Origin: Gordonia sp. PP30
GTDB taxonomy: Bacteria; Actinomycetota; Actinomycetes; Mycobacteriales; Mycobacteriaceae
Assembly (NCBI RefSeq): GCF_023100845.1
Contig: NZ_CP095864.1
Location: 2,976,001-3,040,000 of the forward strand
Length of the DNA stretch: 64,000 nucleotides
Reading direction: 5' to 3'
Part shown: positions 37,512-47,127 of the stretch, piece after piece
Numbering within the stretch: the first letter of the stretch is position 1
How the letters are laid out: every line of letters starts with the position of its first letter
The notes under the pieces: generated by a model
What the model was told of the DNA's origin: nothing
What the model saw: the letters and a program-made list of their open reading frames with translations, nothing else
Databases searched by the model: none
Made by a program: the position numbers and the translations under genes

Positions 37512-39137
37512 TCAGCCCTGGATGCGAGTCCGGGTGTCGCCCCAGGCGGCGTCGCGTAGTTCGTTCTTGCGAATCTTGCCGGTCGAGGTCTTGGGGAGCG
37601 CGTCGACGAACTCGACCTCGCGGGGTGCTTTGTAGGAGGCGATCCGGGTCTTGACGTGCGCGATGATCTCGTCCGCCGTGACCGTGGCGGTCTCCGCGAT
37701 CTGCACGTAGGCCTTCGGCCGCTCGCCCCATTTCTCGTCGGGAACGCCGATCACGGCGACGTCGAGCACCGCGGGGTGACTGACGACGGCCTGCTCCACC
37801 TCGATGGTCGAGATGTTCTCGCCACCGGAGATCACCACATCCTTGGCGCGGTCGAGGAGTTGCACATAGCCGTCCGGATGCATCACCCCGAGATCTCCGG
37901 AGTGGAACCAGCCACCGGCGAACGCCTCCGCGGTCTGCTCCGGCGCCTCGAAGTAGCCCTTCATCACCACATTGCCGCACATCACGATCTCGCCCATCTC
38001 CACACCATCGGCAGCCACGTCCACCAGTTCGCCGCCGACCGGTTCCGGGCGCACCACACGCAGCCGTTCGGCGGTCACCATGCCGACCCCCTGCCGGGCC
38101 ATCAGCACCGACAGCTCCTCACCGGGCAGGTCCGCCCACCCCGGATCGGGCTCACACACCGAGTACGGGCCGTAGGTCTCGGTGAGACCGTAGACGTGGA
38201 TGATCTCGATACCCAGATGCCGGATCGCCTTGATGATGGTCGGGCTCGGCGGGGCGCCCGCGGTCGCGATCGCCATCGGGGTGGTCATCGGATGCGCCTC
38301 GGGCGCGGTCGCCAGCGTGGTCAGCACCGTCGGCGCACCCGACATCCGGTTGATGTTCTCGGTATCGATCAGGCGCCACATATCCTCACCACGCACCGCG
38401 CGCAGGCACACGTGCGTCGCGGCCATCGCGGTCACGCCCCACGGCCCGCACCAGCCGTTGCAGTGGAACATCGGCAACGTCCACAGGTAGCGGGTGTCGA
38501 TGGTGAACCCCTGGGTCAGGGCGTTGCCCAGCGACGCCAGATACGCACCTCGGTGGGTGTACATGACACCCTTGGGTTTGCCGGTGGTGCCCGAGGTGTA
38601 GTTGATCGAGATCACCGCGTTCTCGTCGCCGACGGTCCATTCGAAGCGTGCCGCGGCGTCACCGCGCGCCATCAGCTCGTCGTAGCGCAGCGCCGGACCG
38701 GTGTATTCGCCGTCCTGGGACGGCACCTCGATCACCTCGCGCACCGTCGCGAACTCGACGCCCTCGAGGGGCGCCAGCAGCAGGCCGTCGCCGATCAGCA
38801 GCACCGCGCCGGAATGATCACAGATGTACCGCACCTCTTCGGCGGCGAGCCGCGTGTTGACCGCGACCAGCACACCGCCGGCCAGCGGCACCGCGAAGTG
38901 CGCGGCCAGCAGTTCCGCGGAGTTGGTACCGAGGAACGCGACCCGATCACCCGGCTCGACCCCGGAGGCGCGCAGCGCGCTCGCAAGGGTCACCACGTCC
39001 ACGGCGAGCTCCCCGTAGGTGAGACGGCGCCCACCGTCGATCACGGCCAGCTTGCCCGGATGCACCGCCGCCGCCCGTTCAAGGAAACGCAACGGCGTAA
39101 GCGCGGTATCGAGTCCGGAGCGGGCGGGCTGAGTCAT
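37512..39137 (-). CDS. Acyl-CoA synthetase (AMP-binding, fatty-acid-CoA ligase family)
   Basis: 541-residue adenylate-forming enzyme that activates a carboxylic acid as acyl-AMP and transfers it to CoA. The phosphate-binding loop YTSGTTGKPKG is at 180-190, the adenine/GGENIS region is near residue 440, and the C-terminal catalytic Lys lies in STGKIRKNE (~526). The sequence is of the medium/long-chain FadD type; the exact chain length cannot be read. ATG 39137 is preceded by GAGGGA at about 39147-39152. A perfect palindrome 55 bases upstream suggests control by a TetR-like repressor. Transcribed away from the lipoprotein gene on its right. Confidence 0.9.
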   Translation of the reverse strand: MTQPARSGLDTALTPLRFLERAAAVHPGKLAVIDGGRRLTYGELAVDVVTLASALRASGVEPGDRVAFLGTNSAELLAAHFAVPLAGGVLVAVNTRLAAEEVRYICDHSGAVLLIGDGLLLAPLEGVEFATVREVIEVPSQDGEYTGPALRYDELMARGDAAARFEWTVGDENAVISINYTSGTTGKPKGVMYTHRGAYLASLGNALTQGFTIDTRYLWTLPMFHCNGWCGPWGVTAMAATHVCLRAVRGEDMWRLIDTENINRMSGAPTVLTTLATAPEAHPMTTPMAIATAGAPPSPTIIKAIRHLGIEIIHVYGLTETYGPYSVCEPDPGWADLPGEELSVLMARQGVGMVTAERLRVVRPEPVGGELVDVAADGVEMGEIVMCGNVVMKGYFEAPEQTAEAFAGGWFHSGDLGVMHPDGYVQLLDRAKDVVISGGENISTIEVEQAVVSHPAVLDVAVIGVPDEKWGERPKAYVQIAETATVTADEIIAHVKTRIASYKAPREVEFVDALPKTSTGKIRKNELRDAAWGDTRTRIQG

Positions 39138-39191
39138 GTGGCATCCCTCATAGTCGTGGAGCGGTCGTGGCTGCCCTCACTGTAGCCCGTA

Positions 39192-39208
39192 GTGGCACTC
39201 AGTGCCAC
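39192..39208. promoter_or_regulatory. Palindromic operator GTGGCACT-c-AGTGCCAC
   Basis: Perfect 8+1+8 inverted repeat at 39192-39208, between the divergent acyl-CoA synthetase and beta-propeller genes. Size and symmetry fit a TetR-family repressor site, which commonly controls fatty-acid or acyl-CoA genes in actinobacteria. The regulator is not encoded in the window. Confidence 0.65.
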
Positions 39209-39333
39209 ATGGTGGAGCGAGTAATCGCCGAGCGGTCTGTCACACGAGACGAACGGTGCCGCGCGCCTACTCCGCCGCGATCGCTTTTCGACGCTGATCC
39301 ACGCGCGAGCATTGATGCACAATAATGGCGGCC

Positions 39334-40476
39334 ATGCATCGTCGAAGAAGTCCGTCAGGAACCGTGTCGCTGTCATTGATGGCGGCCGCAACGGCCGCCT
39401 CGGTCCTGCTCACCGGTTGCCAGACGGCGAGCGATACTCATGGCACTGCGGTTCCGGCAGGAGCGGAGGAATCGACCGCCGCGGAGACCACGACGCCCGC
39501 GCCGCGCACCTCCGCGTTCGGTGAGATTTCCGCGCAGATGGACATCAATGTTCCCGTCAGCCGCCCGGCGGTCGCCCATGACGGCCGGACCGTCTGGGTG
39601 CCCACCGCGGACTGGATCGAGAGCGTCGACATTCCGACGTTGGGCGAGCAGGGCGGCGCCAACGTGTATCCGAAACCGGAAGCCACGCAGATCGCGCTGG
39701 CCCCCGATAGCCCGAATCTGTTCTTCGAGGACCGGTCCGGTGCGATCGGTGTCGCAGATTCGTCGACCCGGAAGGTCACCAAGACAGTGCCTTCCGGTAT
39801 CGGGAACGACATCGCCGGCGAGTTCGTCATGTCCAGGAACGGATCTACCGCTTATCTGCTCGGTTCCAGCGACTCCGACGTCGTCTCCGTCGTCGACGTC
39901 GCGGGCAGTTTGCCGACGAAGTCCGTGCGAACGAACACGTACGCCCGCGGCCGCAACGCAATTGCCCTTAGTCCCGACGGCGGCACCGTCTACTACCTGG
40001 CCCAGACCAAGGCACATCTCGATCCCGAGATCGCCGTCTTCGATACGAAAGCCTCCACACTGACGCGCACCATTCCCCTCCCGGAGACGAGCCCCGCGGC
40101 CGGGCCGACCGCGCTCGACCTCTCCCCGGACGGCAAGCGTCTCTACGTCACCGGCACCGACCCAGAGGCGGCGGCGGGCGCCCCGCAGACCATGTCGGTG
40201 GTCGACACGGCCACCGGCAAGATCACCGCCGACGTCCGGGTCGGGGTCGATCCCGTCGACGTCTCCGTCACCCCGGACGGACGATACGTAGGTGTCGTGA
40301 GCCGCCACGACGGCGTGATCTCGCTGATCGACACCCGGACGAATCGCGTGGTCGCCACCGCTGCACAGCCCAACGCGGAACCGATCTACATCGCCATGTC
40401 TCCGGACAGCGAATTCGCCTACGTGGCGACGAAATCAAGCCAGAAGCTCCTCCAGATCAGCCTCAGGCGAAGCTGA
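39334..40476 (+). CDS. YVTN-type beta-propeller lipoprotein
   Basis: Predicted exported lipoprotein of about 380 residues. The N-terminus has basic residues, a hydrophobic stretch and the lipobox LLTGC (lipidated Cys29 from ATG 39334; an in-frame ATG at 39325 adds three residues). A Thr/Ala-rich spacer follows. The body has repeated beta-propeller blades with SPDG-type motifs (ALSPDGGTVYYL, LDLSPDGKRLYVTG, VTPDGRYVGVV, MSPDSEFAYVAT), the YVTN/YncE pattern. Such proteins act as surface or cell-envelope binding modules; the ligand is unknown. It converges with cysA. Confidence 0.85.
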   Translation: MHRRRSPSGTVSLSLMAAATAASVLLTGCQTASDTHGTAVPAGAEESTAAETTTPAPRTSAFGEISAQMDINVPVSRPAVAHDGRTVWVPTADWIESVDIPTLGEQGGANVYPKPEATQIALAPDSPNLFFEDRSGAIGVADSSTRKVTKTVPSGIGNDIAGEFVMSRNGSTAYLLGSSDSDVVSVVDVAGSLPTKSVRTNTYARGRNAIALSPDGGTVYYLAQTKAHLDPEIAVFDTKASTLTRTIPLPETSPAAGPTALDLSPDGKRLYVTGTDPEAAAGAPQTMSVVDTATGKITADVRVGVDPVDVSVTPDGRYVGVVSRHDGVISLIDTRTNRVVATAAQPNAEPIYIAMSPDSEFAYVATKSSQKLLQISLRRS

Positions 40477-40601
40477 CCGGTTGCGTGTACACGCCCGTCG
40501 TCCCCGCTGGCCGGCCTCCACACGCACGCCACCCGATGCCGCACCGCCTCGGTCGCCGGCCCGAGACCTTCGGCTGGTCGGTCCACGTCGGCCGGGAGCG
40601 G

Positions 40602-41597
40602 CTACTCCGCCGCGAGCTGCGGAACGGCCGTGGCGCGGGCGTAGACGGTCTGGCCGGCCGCCAGTTCCAGGGCGTTCTGGTCGCCGCGCGTGATCTGGGC
40701 GATGAACTCCTCTCCGGTGTTCGCGGCGGTCAGCTCGACGCGGGTCTCGAAACCGAGATTCACCACCCGCTTCACCGTCGCGCGGATCACGCCGGTGTCC
40801 AGGCCGGTATCGGCCGACGGGTAGGTCATCTCCGGGGTGCGGCCGATCCGGATGTCGTGCGGGCGGACCAGCTGGCCGTTGAGCCGGGACACCGAGCCGA
40901 GGAACGACGCGACGAACACGTTGCCCGGCCGGTCGTAGAGATCGTCAGGCGTGCCCACCTGCTCGATGCGGCCCTTGTTCAGGACGGCGATCCGGTCGCT
41001 GACGTCCAGCGCCTCCTGCTGGTCGTGCGTCACCAACACGGTGGTCACGTGGACCTCCTCGTGCAGTTGCCGCAGCCAGCGCCGCAGGTCGTCGCGCACC
41101 TTGGCGTCCAGGGCGCCGAAGGGCTCGTCGAGCAGCAGCACCTGCGGATCCACCGCCAGCGCCCGCGCGAGCGCCATGCGCTGCCGCTGACCGCCGGACA
41201 GCTGCGACGGGTACCGCTTCTGGAAGACCTCCAGCCCGACGATCTCCAGCAGTTCGTCGACCTTCTTGTTGATCTCGGCCTTGGACCGCTTGCGGATCTT
41301 GAGCCCGAAGGCGATGTTGTCGCGCACCGTCATGTGCTTGAACGCCGCGTAATGCTGGAACACGAACCCGATGTCGCGCTGCTGCGGTGACGCCTTCGAC
41401 ACATCGCGGCCGTTGATCGCGATGATGCCCGAGTCGAGGCTGTCCAGACCGGCGATGGCCCGCAGCAGCGTCGACTTACCCGAGCCGGACGGGCCGAGCA
41501 GCGAGGTCAGCGACCCGGCCGGAATGTCGATCGAGACGTCGTCGAGCGCGGCGAAATCGCCGTAGCGCTTATTGGCACCGGTGACTGTGATGGACAC
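40602..41597 (-). CDS. cysA: Sulfate/thiosulfate ABC transporter ATP-binding protein
   Basis: ATPase subunit of the sulfate importer, 331 residues. Walker [10 protein letters not shown], the ABC signature [15 protein letters not shown] and Walker [13 protein letters not shown] are all visible, with a C-terminal TOBE-like regulatory region ([22 protein letters not shown]). Starts at GTG 41597, one base after the cysW stop. It is the last gene of the leftward operon subI-cysT-cysW-cysA. Confidence 0.95.
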   Translation of the reverse strand: MSITVTGANKRYGDFAALDDVSIDIPAGSLTSLLGPSGSGKSTLLRAIAGLDSLDSGIIAINGRDVSKASPQQRDIGFVFQHYAAFKHMTVRDNIAFGLKIRKRSKAEINKKVDELLEIVGLEVFQKRYPSQLSGGQRQRMALARALAVDPQVLLLDEPFGALDAKVRDDLRRWLRQLHEEVHVTTVLVTHDQQEALDVSDRIAVLNKGRIEQVGTPDDLYDRPGNVFVASFLGSVSRLNGQLVRPHDIRIGRTPEMTYPSADTGLDTGVIRATVKRVVNLGFETRVELTAANTGEEFIAQITRGDQNALELAAGQTVYARATAVPQLAAE

Positions 41598-41598
41598 G

Positions 41599-42603
41599 CT
41601 ACTTCTCCTCGCCTGCGGGGCGTCGTGGATGGGGGTCTCGACGGGGCTCGACCGGCGGGACGGGCTCGACCGGCGGGACGGGCTCGACCGGCGGGACGGG
41701 CTCGACCGGCGGGACGTGTTCAGCCGGTGAGTGGGGCTCGACGGGCAACGCCGCCTCGACGATGGACTCGGGCGCCATCAGCGCGCCGGCGTCGACGACG
41801 CGGCCGCGGGACCGTCGTTCGATCAGGGTCATGACGGCCAGCACGCTGATCGCGACCAGCATCAGCAGGGTGGCGGCCGCGTACGCGCCGTACTCGTTGT
41901 AGTCGTCGGTGTACCGGGAGTTGACCAGCAACGTCAGCGTCTGCGAGACGCCCGGCATGTTCGACGACACCATGGTCACCGCACCGTACTCCCCGAGGGC
42001 CCGCGCGATGGTCAGGACGACACCGTAGGTCAGGCCCCACCGAATGGCCGGCAGAGTGATCCGCCAGAAGGTCTGCCAGCCGCTGGCCCCGAGGGTCGCG
42101 GCGGCCTCCTCCTGCTCGGTGCCGATCTCGTGGAGCACCGGCTCCACCTCGCGGACCACGAAGGGCAGCGTCACGAACAGCGTCGCGAGCACCATGCCGG
42201 GCACCCCGAAGATCACCCGGAAGCCGAGCGATTCGACGCCGCCGAACCAGCCGTGGCTGCCCCAGAGCGCGATCAGGGCGACGCCGGCCACCACCGGGGA
42301 CACCGCGAACGGCAGGTCGACGACGGCCGCCATCAGACCCTTGCCGGGGAACCGGCCGCGGGCCAGCGCAAGCGCGGTGAGCACCCCGAAGATGACGTTC
42401 AGCGGCACCACGATCACCACGATCAGCAGCGACAGCTGCAGCGCCGAGATCGCCGCGGGGGTGGTGATCCAGTCCCAGAACTGGCCGAGGCCCGGCGACA
42501 GCGAGCGCCAGAAGATCAGCACCACCGGCACGATCAGCAGAATCAGCAGGTAGACCAGCGCGACGGCGCGCAAACCGTAGCGGGTCCAGCGCGACACGAT
42601 CAT
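41599..42603 (-). CDS. cysW: Sulfate ABC transporter permease CysW with repeat-derived tail
   Basis: Inner-membrane permease, 334 residues, with about six hydrophobic segments and the ABC-transporter EAA-type loop ([15 protein letters not shown]). It pairs with CysT to form the channel energised by CysA. The C-terminal ~45 residues are unusual: PVEPVP units encoded by four exact copies of an 18-bp repeat, then a charged end (GEEK). The ATG overlaps the cysT stop (ATGA). Confidence 0.94.
   Translation of the reverse strand: MIVSRWTRYGLRAVALVYLLILLIVPVVLIFWRSLSPGLGQFWDWITTPAAISALQLSLLIVVIVVPLNVIFGVLTALALARGRFPGKGLMAAVVDLPFAVSPVVAGVALIALWGSHGWFGGVESLGFRVIFGVPGMVLATLFVTLPFVVREVEPVLHEIGTEQEEAAATLGASGWQTFWRITLPAIRWGLTYGVVLTIARALGEYGAVTMVSSNMPGVSQTLTLLVNSRYTDDYNEYGAYAAATLLMLVAISVLAVMTLIERRSRGRVVDAGALMAPESIVEAALPVEPHSPAEHVPPVEPVPPVEPVPPVEPVPPVEPRRDPHPRRPAGEEK
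41644..41715. repeat. Four exact 18-bp tandem repeats in cysW 3' end
   Basis: The unit GGGCTCGACCGGCGGGAC occurs four times in direct tandem (41644-41661, 41662-41679, 41680-41697, 41698-41715), followed by degenerate copies. On the minus strand it encodes the PVEPVP repeats of CysW. As a whole multiple of three it keeps frame and is likely length-variable by slippage. Confidence 0.92.
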
Positions 42604-43463
42604 TCCGACGCCTCCTCACGACGCTGCTGCACCCGTCCGGCGATGCGCAGCACCAGCAGCACCAGGAAGGCGATCAGCAGCAGGATCACCGACACCGACG
42701 ACGCCGCGACCGGCTCGTCCACCTCGATCTGCTGCTGGATGTACTGCGACGCCACCTGGGTCTTACCCGGGATGTTGCCGCCGATCAGGACCACCGAACC
42801 GAACTCTCCGATGGCGCGGGTGAACGCCAGGCCCATGCCGGTCAGGATCGGCGGGGCCAGTGCCGGCAGCACGATCCGCACGAAGATGGTGGCGTTGCGC
42901 GCCCCGAGGACCGCGGCCGCCTCCTCCACGTCGCGATCGAGTTCCATCAGCACCGGCTGCACCTGCCGGACCACGAAGGGCAGTGTGACGAAGGTCAGCG
43001 CCAGGATCACCCCGGGCTGGGTGGCCGCGAGGTGCACGTCGATCGGGCTGTTCGGCCCGTACAGCGACAGCAGCACCAGGGAGGCGACGATGGTCGGCAG
43101 GGCGAACGGCAGGTCGATGAGCGCGTTGACGAAGCCCTTGCCCCAGAAGTCGTCGCGCACCAGCACCCAGGCGATCACGGTGCCGAAGACCACGTTGATC
43201 AGGGCCACCGCGATCGACAGCAGCACGGTGATCCGCAACGTGTCGAGCGCCGCCGGCGCGGTCACCGCGTCCCAGAAGCCGGACCAGCCGTCGTCGAAAG
43301 CGCTCGACGCGATCGCGATCAGCGGCAGCAGCACGATGACGGTCAGCCAGAGCCCGGCCACCCCGAGGGTCAGCGGATTGTCCGCGCGCCAGCGTCGTCC
43401 GCCGGCCGGCTCCGGCGCCGGGGTGTGCGCGACGGCCTGCCCGGCGGTCGTGGACGCGGTCAT
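42600..43463 (-). CDS. cysT: Sulfate ABC transporter permease CysT
   Basis: Inner-membrane permease partner of CysW, 287 residues with about six membrane segments. The EAA-type cytoplasmic loop is EEAAAVLGARNATIF. The N-terminal ~30 residues are Pro/Ala-rich and cytoplasmic. The ATG overlaps the subI stop and the TGA overlaps the cysW start, so all three are translationally coupled. Confidence 0.94.
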   Translation of the reverse strand: MTASTTAGQAVAHTPAPEPAGGRRWRADNPLTLGVAGLWLTVIVLLPLIAIASSAFDDGWSGFWDAVTAPAALDTLRITVLLSIAVALINVVFGTVIAWVLVRDDFWGKGFVNALIDLPFALPTIVASLVLLSLYGPNSPIDVHLAATQPGVILALTFVTLPFVVRQVQPVLMELDRDVEEAAAVLGARNATIFVRIVLPALAPPILTGMGLAFTRAIGEFGSVVLIGGNIPGKTQVASQYIQQQIEVDEPVAASSVSVILLLIAFLVLLVLRIAGRVQQRREEASE

Positions 43464-44545
43464 CGGCCGGCCTCCTCGTCGTAGATCTTGCTGATCGATC
43501 CGGAGGTCCCGAAGAGCGCCTTGTCGGTCTTCTTCCAGCCACCGAGGTCGTCGATGGTCCAGAGCCGTTCGATCCGGCCCGGGAAGTCGCCTGCCGTCTC
43601 GGCGATGACAGCCGGGTCGACGGGCCGGAAACCGGCCTGCGCCCAGAGTCGCTGCGCCGGCGGGGTGAACAGGTAGTTCACGAAGGTCCGGGCCGCGGGC
43701 TTGTCATCGGAGGTGTTGACGACGGCGACCGGGTTCTCGATCTTGAAGGTCTGCGGCGGGATCACGTAGTCGACGCGCTGCGTGGCATCCGCGGTGGCGT
43801 TGTGCCGCTTGAGCATGATCGCCTCGTTCTCGTAGCTGATCAGCACGTCGCCCTGCCCCTGTTCGAACGCCGTGGTCGCCTCACGGCCGGACTTGGGCAG
43901 CACCCGGACGTGATCGCGGACCAGGGCGCGTACATAGTCGAGGCCGGCCTGAGGGTTCTTCCCGCCCTCGCTCTCTGCGGCGTACGGCGCCAGCAGATTC
44001 CATTTGGCCGATCCGGAGCTACCAGGATTCGGCGTGACGACGGTGATCCCGGGCCGAAGCAGATCGGACCAGTCGCGGATGTTCTTCGGGTTGCCCTGCC
44101 GGACCACGAGCGCGACCACCGACCCGAACGGAACCGAGTGATTCGGTGCCTGGGTCTCCCAGTCCTTGTCGACCACCCCTGCCTTCACCAGGCGTGTGAC
44201 GTCCGGTGCCACGGAGAAGTTGACGACGTCGGTGGGCAGGCCACGCGCGACCTTCCGCGACTGATCACCGGACGCGCCGTACGACTGCGAGAAGCCGATC
44301 CCGTGACCTTCCGGGGTAGCCCGGAAGGCGGGGATGATCAGGTCGAACCCGGGCTTCGGCGTGGCGTAGGCGACGAGATTCAGATGGCGGCTGCCCGACG
44401 AGATGTCGACGCCGCCGGGAGTGTCGGTGGATCCTCCGCCGCACGCCGCGAGCAGCCAGGCGAGTGCGGCCACGACGACGAGCGTCGTCGCGGAACGCAG
44501 CGGTGCCGCGGCGCGCAGCGGTCGGCGGGAGCGGTTCTTGGGCAC
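43460..44545 (-). CDS. subI: Sulfate-binding lipoprotein of ABC importer
   Basis: Periplasmic-side substrate-binding lipoprotein, 361 residues. Signal peptide with Arg-rich N-terminus, hydrophobic core and lipobox LLAAC (Cys35). It is of the sulfate-binding family: motif QSYGASGDQSRKVARGLPTD and the later NPGSSGSAKWNLLAPYAA. GTG 44545 is chosen because no better start precedes the signal peptide, and a promoter-like sequence lies six bases upstream, suggesting a leaderless message. First gene of the sulfate import operon. Confidence 0.93.
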   Translation of the reverse strand: MPKNRSRRPLRAAAPLRSATTLVVVAALAWLLAACGGGSTDTPGGVDISSGSRHLNLVAYATPKPGFDLIIPAFRATPEGHGIGFSQSYGASGDQSRKVARGLPTDVVNFSVAPDVTRLVKAGVVDKDWETQAPNHSVPFGSVVALVVRQGNPKNIRDWSDLLRPGITVVTPNPGSSGSAKWNLLAPYAAESEGGKNPQAGLDYVRALVRDHVRVLPKSGREATTAFEQGQGDVLISYENEAIMLKRHNATADATQRVDYVIPPQTFKIENPVAVVNTSDDKPAARTFVNYLFTPPAQRLWAQAGFRPVDPAVIAETAGDFPGRIERLWTIDDLGGWKKTDKALFGTSGSISKIYDEEAGR

Positions 44546-44580
44546 GGGAGAAAGCTAGCAACGCCCACCGGCCGGCTCAA
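44546..44580 (-). promoter_or_regulatory. Putative leaderless promoter of subI
   Basis: On the minus strand TTGAGC (44575-44580) is separated by 17 bases from TAGCTT (44552-44557), and six bases later the GTG of subI begins. Spacing fits a sigma-A promoter whose transcript starts at or next to the start codon. No Shine-Dalgarno sequence is present. No riboswitch-like structure is seen. Confidence 0.45.
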
Positions 44581-44629
44581 CGCTCACGCGGACGGGCGAC
44601 CGACCGGACCGCAGCGGGTTTGTCGTGCG

Positions 44630-44707
44630 CTAGCTGGTGAGGTACCAGGCGACGAGAACCAGAACCAGCAGCGCAGCGAGCGCCCAGGTGACCTTCGAGC
44701 GAAACAT
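44630..44707 (-). CDS. 25-residue single-span membrane peptide
   Basis: Small ORF MFRSKVTW... ending ...WYLTS: three basic/polar residues, then about 17 hydrophobic residues (A, L, V), a typical single membrane span. It lies 3 bases after the stop of the 66-residue membrane protein gene and is read the same way, so it is likely translated with it. No family is recognisable at this length. Confidence 0.45.
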   Translation of the reverse strand: MFRSKVTWALAALLVLVLVAWYLTS

Positions 44708-44710
44708 GAA

Positions 44711-44911
44711 TCAGATCCCAACTCCGTGATCGTCGCCCACCTCGCGCCGATCGAACAACGAAAACACCCATGCGACCAGGAAGTTCACCAGCCACGCCAG
44801 TCCTGACGCCAGCGGGATCACCACGGCGAGCACGACGAGCAGCTGGGGAACGTACGGCAGTCCGGTGAGCCACTCCTCCACGGAGTCCCACCACGACAGG
44901 AACCCGGCCAT
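44711..44911 (-). CDS. Small membrane protein, 66 residues
   Basis: One strong membrane segment (VPQLLVVLAVVIPLASGLAW) continuing into a second hydrophobic stretch (LVNFLVAWVFSLF), then a short charged tail. ATG 44911 is preceded by GAGG at the correct spacing; a GTG three bases upstream is also possible. From memory, M. tuberculosis has a small membrane protein gene (Rv2401A) next to subI, so this may be its counterpart. Function unknown. Confidence 0.7.
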   Translation of the reverse strand: MAGFLSWWDSVEEWLTGLPYVPQLLVVLAVVIPLASGLAWLVNFLVAWVFSLFDRREVGDDHGVGI

Positions 44912-44961
44912 CACTACCTCATCGTTCCCTGGTCTTTATTCTCACGCTGACTTAAACAAGG

Positions 44962-47031
44962 CTACTCGGCCGTGTCGCCGCCGACCGCCGCGAGGCCGCG
45001 CCGCCGCAGCAGCGGACCGATCTGCGCCGGGCGCCCCAGTAGGCCGGCGTGCGCGGCCACCGGATCGACGCTGTCGCCGCGAGAGAGCACCGCCTCGGCG
45101 AAGGCCCGGCCCAGCTCGCGCTGCAAGCCGCCGCCCCGGCGGAACCACTGCTCGGTCTCCGCGTCGAGGATCTCCGACCAGATGTAGCTGTAGTACGCCG
45201 ACGAGTAGCCGCCACCGAAGACGTGGTTGAAATAGGTACTGCGGTAACGGGGCGGGATCAGGCCGCTCGCCAGCCCGGCCCCGGCGAGCGCCGCGGCCTC
45301 GAACTCCAGCACGTCATCGGGGATCTCATCGACGCTCAGCCGGTGCCAAGCGAGGTCGAGCGCGGCGGCGCCGAGGTACTCGATGGTCGCGTGCGCCGGC
45401 TCGATGTCCCCCGCTGCCCGCACCGCGTCGAGCAGTGCTCGCGGCGCGGGCTCCCCGGTCCGCCAGTGCCGGGCGTAGCGCGCGGTCACCTCCGGGTGCA
45501 GCGCCCACATCTCGTTGACCTGCGACGGGAACTCGACGAAGTCACGCGGCACCGACGTGCCCGACTGCGAGACGTACTCGGTATCGGAGAGCAGCCCGTG
45601 GATCGCGTGACCGAACTCGTGGAACGCGGTGACCAACTGGTCGTGCGTGAGCAGGCACGGCTCCCCCGGCTCCGGTGCGGTCAAGTTCAGGACGTTGACG
45701 ATCACCGGCCGCGTCCCCAGCTGGGCCGACTGGTCGACGATGTTGTTCATCCACGCACCGCCACGCTTGGACGGCCGCGCGTAGAAGTCGCCGAGGAACA
45801 GCCCGATTCCCGCACCGCTGCCGTCCCCGACCTCCCAGACCCGTACGTCGGGGTGATACCCGAGCAGATCGGGACGTTCGACGAAGGTGAGCCCGTACAG
45901 TTCGCCCGCCGCCGCGAAGATCCCGTCGCGGTAGACGGTGTCGAGCTCGCAGTACTGCTCGAACTCGGTCGTCGGATCCTCATGCCGGTCGACCGACGGC
46001 TCCGCCGAATCCACGCCGCCGGCCAGCGCGTGGGTCACGTCCCAGGGCTGAAGCGGCGCCCCGGCGCTCTCGGTCAGCCGCGCGAGTTCGGCCTCGCCGG
46101 CGGCCATCGCGGCCGACGACAGCTCTCGCAGCAACCCCGCCACGGCCTCCGGGTCCGGCGCGGTCTCCTCGGCGATCACGTATTCGGCGTGGTTCGCGTA
46201 GCCGAGCAACTGGGCACGACGCGCCCGCAAGCGCACGATCTCCAGGATCATCTCCCGGGTGTCGTTCTCGTTGCCACGCGCACACCGGTCGACCGACGCG
46301 GTGAAGACCCGTTGCCGCACAGCCGGATTCGTCAGCTTCGCCACCGACGACTGGCTCGTCGGCAGTTCCAGCGTGATCAGGTAGCCGTCGAGTCCCCGTT
46401 CCTGTGCGGCCCGGCGGGCGGCGGCGACCTCGCCGACGGACAGGCCGTCGAGGTCCGACTCGTCGGGCACGTGCACGGCCGAGTCGTTGGTATCTGCCAG
46501 CAGCCGCTGCCCGAACTCGGTGCTCAGCGTGGCCAGCCGCGCCGAGATCGCCCGCATCTCGACCTGTCCCTCGGGGTCGAGGGCCGCGCCGGCGCGAACC
46601 GCGTCCCGGTAGCGATGCTCGGTCAGCCGGCGTTGCGGCTCGCTGAGCCCGAGTGCCTCACGACGCTCGTAGACGTCGGCGATCCGCGCGAACAGCCGTG
46701 GATTCATGGCGATCGCGTTCTGATGCTCGGTGAGCCGGACCGCCAGGTCCTGCGCGATCGCGTCACGCTGCGGATTGCTGTCCGCCCCTTCGAGATTGAA
46801 GAAGATCCCGTTGGCGCGGGCCAGGAGACGACCCGAGCGCTCCAGCGCGGCGACGGTGTTCTCGAAGGTCGGCGGCGCCGGGTCGCCCGCGATCGCCTCG
46901 ACCTCGGCGAGGTGCGCCGGAAGGGCGATGTCGTAGGCGGGGAGGAAGTCGTCGTCGGTGATCGCGGCGAAGTCCGGCAGGTCGTACGGCAGCCCGGAGG
47001 GGGCGAGAACAGGATTGACGTCGGAGCCCAT
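44962..47031 (-). CDS. M3-family zinc metallopeptidase (peptidyl-dipeptidase Dcp-like)
   Basis: Cytoplasmic oligopeptidase of 689 residues that degrades small peptides. The zinc-binding HEFGH motif is clear (TAFHEFGHAIHGLL), followed by the M3 downstream region FVEFPSQVNEMW with the third-ligand Glu. An N-terminal helical region (PTFENTVAALERSGRLL) and a C-terminal FNHVFGGGYSSAYYSY segment match the family over the full length. It is separated from neighbours by short gaps and is probably transcribed alone. Confidence 0.92.
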   Translation of the reverse strand: MGSDVNPVLAPSGLPYDLPDFAAITDDDFLPAYDIALPAHLAEVEAIAGDPAPPTFENTVAALERSGRLLARANGIFFNLEGADSNPQRDAIAQDLAVRLTEHQNAIAMNPRLFARIADVYERREALGLSEPQRRLTEHRYRDAVRAGAALDPEGQVEMRAISARLATLSTEFGQRLLADTNDSAVHVPDESDLDGLSVGEVAAARRAAQERGLDGYLITLELPTSQSSVAKLTNPAVRQRVFTASVDRCARGNENDTREMILEIVRLRARRAQLLGYANHAEYVIAEETAPDPEAVAGLLRELSSAAMAAGEAELARLTESAGAPLQPWDVTHALAGGVDSAEPSVDRHEDPTTEFEQYCELDTVYRDGIFAAAGELYGLTFVERPDLLGYHPDVRVWEVGDGSGAGIGLFLGDFYARPSKRGGAWMNNIVDQSAQLGTRPVIVNVLNLTAPEPGEPCLLTHDQLVTAFHEFGHAIHGLLSDTEYVSQSGTSVPRDFVEFPSQVNEMWALHPEVTARYARHWRTGEPAPRALLDAVRAAGDIEPAHATIEYLGAAALDLAWHRLSVDEIPDDVLEFEAAALAGAGLASGLIPPRYRSTYFNHVFGGGYSSAYYSYIWSEILDAETEQWFRRGGGLQRELGRAFAEAVLSRGDSVDPVAAHAGLLGRPAQIGPLLRRRGLAAVGGDTAE

Positions 47032-47127
47032 GGCACCACTGTGCCATCCGTCGAGAGGGCACCGCCGCCCGCCGTCTCGACGGATTCCGTCCCACCACCT
47101 GGATTCCGTTCGCCCACCCGGTCTATT

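Noticed and set aside
37656-39185. 509-codon plus-strand ORF
   Set aside because: Antisense of the acyl-CoA synthetase; His/Arg-rich translation without motifs.
41644-41715. CRISPR-like repeat array
   Set aside because: Repeats are 18 bp, directly tandem without spacers, and lie inside cysW.
41731-43494. 587-codon plus-strand ORF
   Set aside because: Antisense of cysT/cysW, low-complexity translation.
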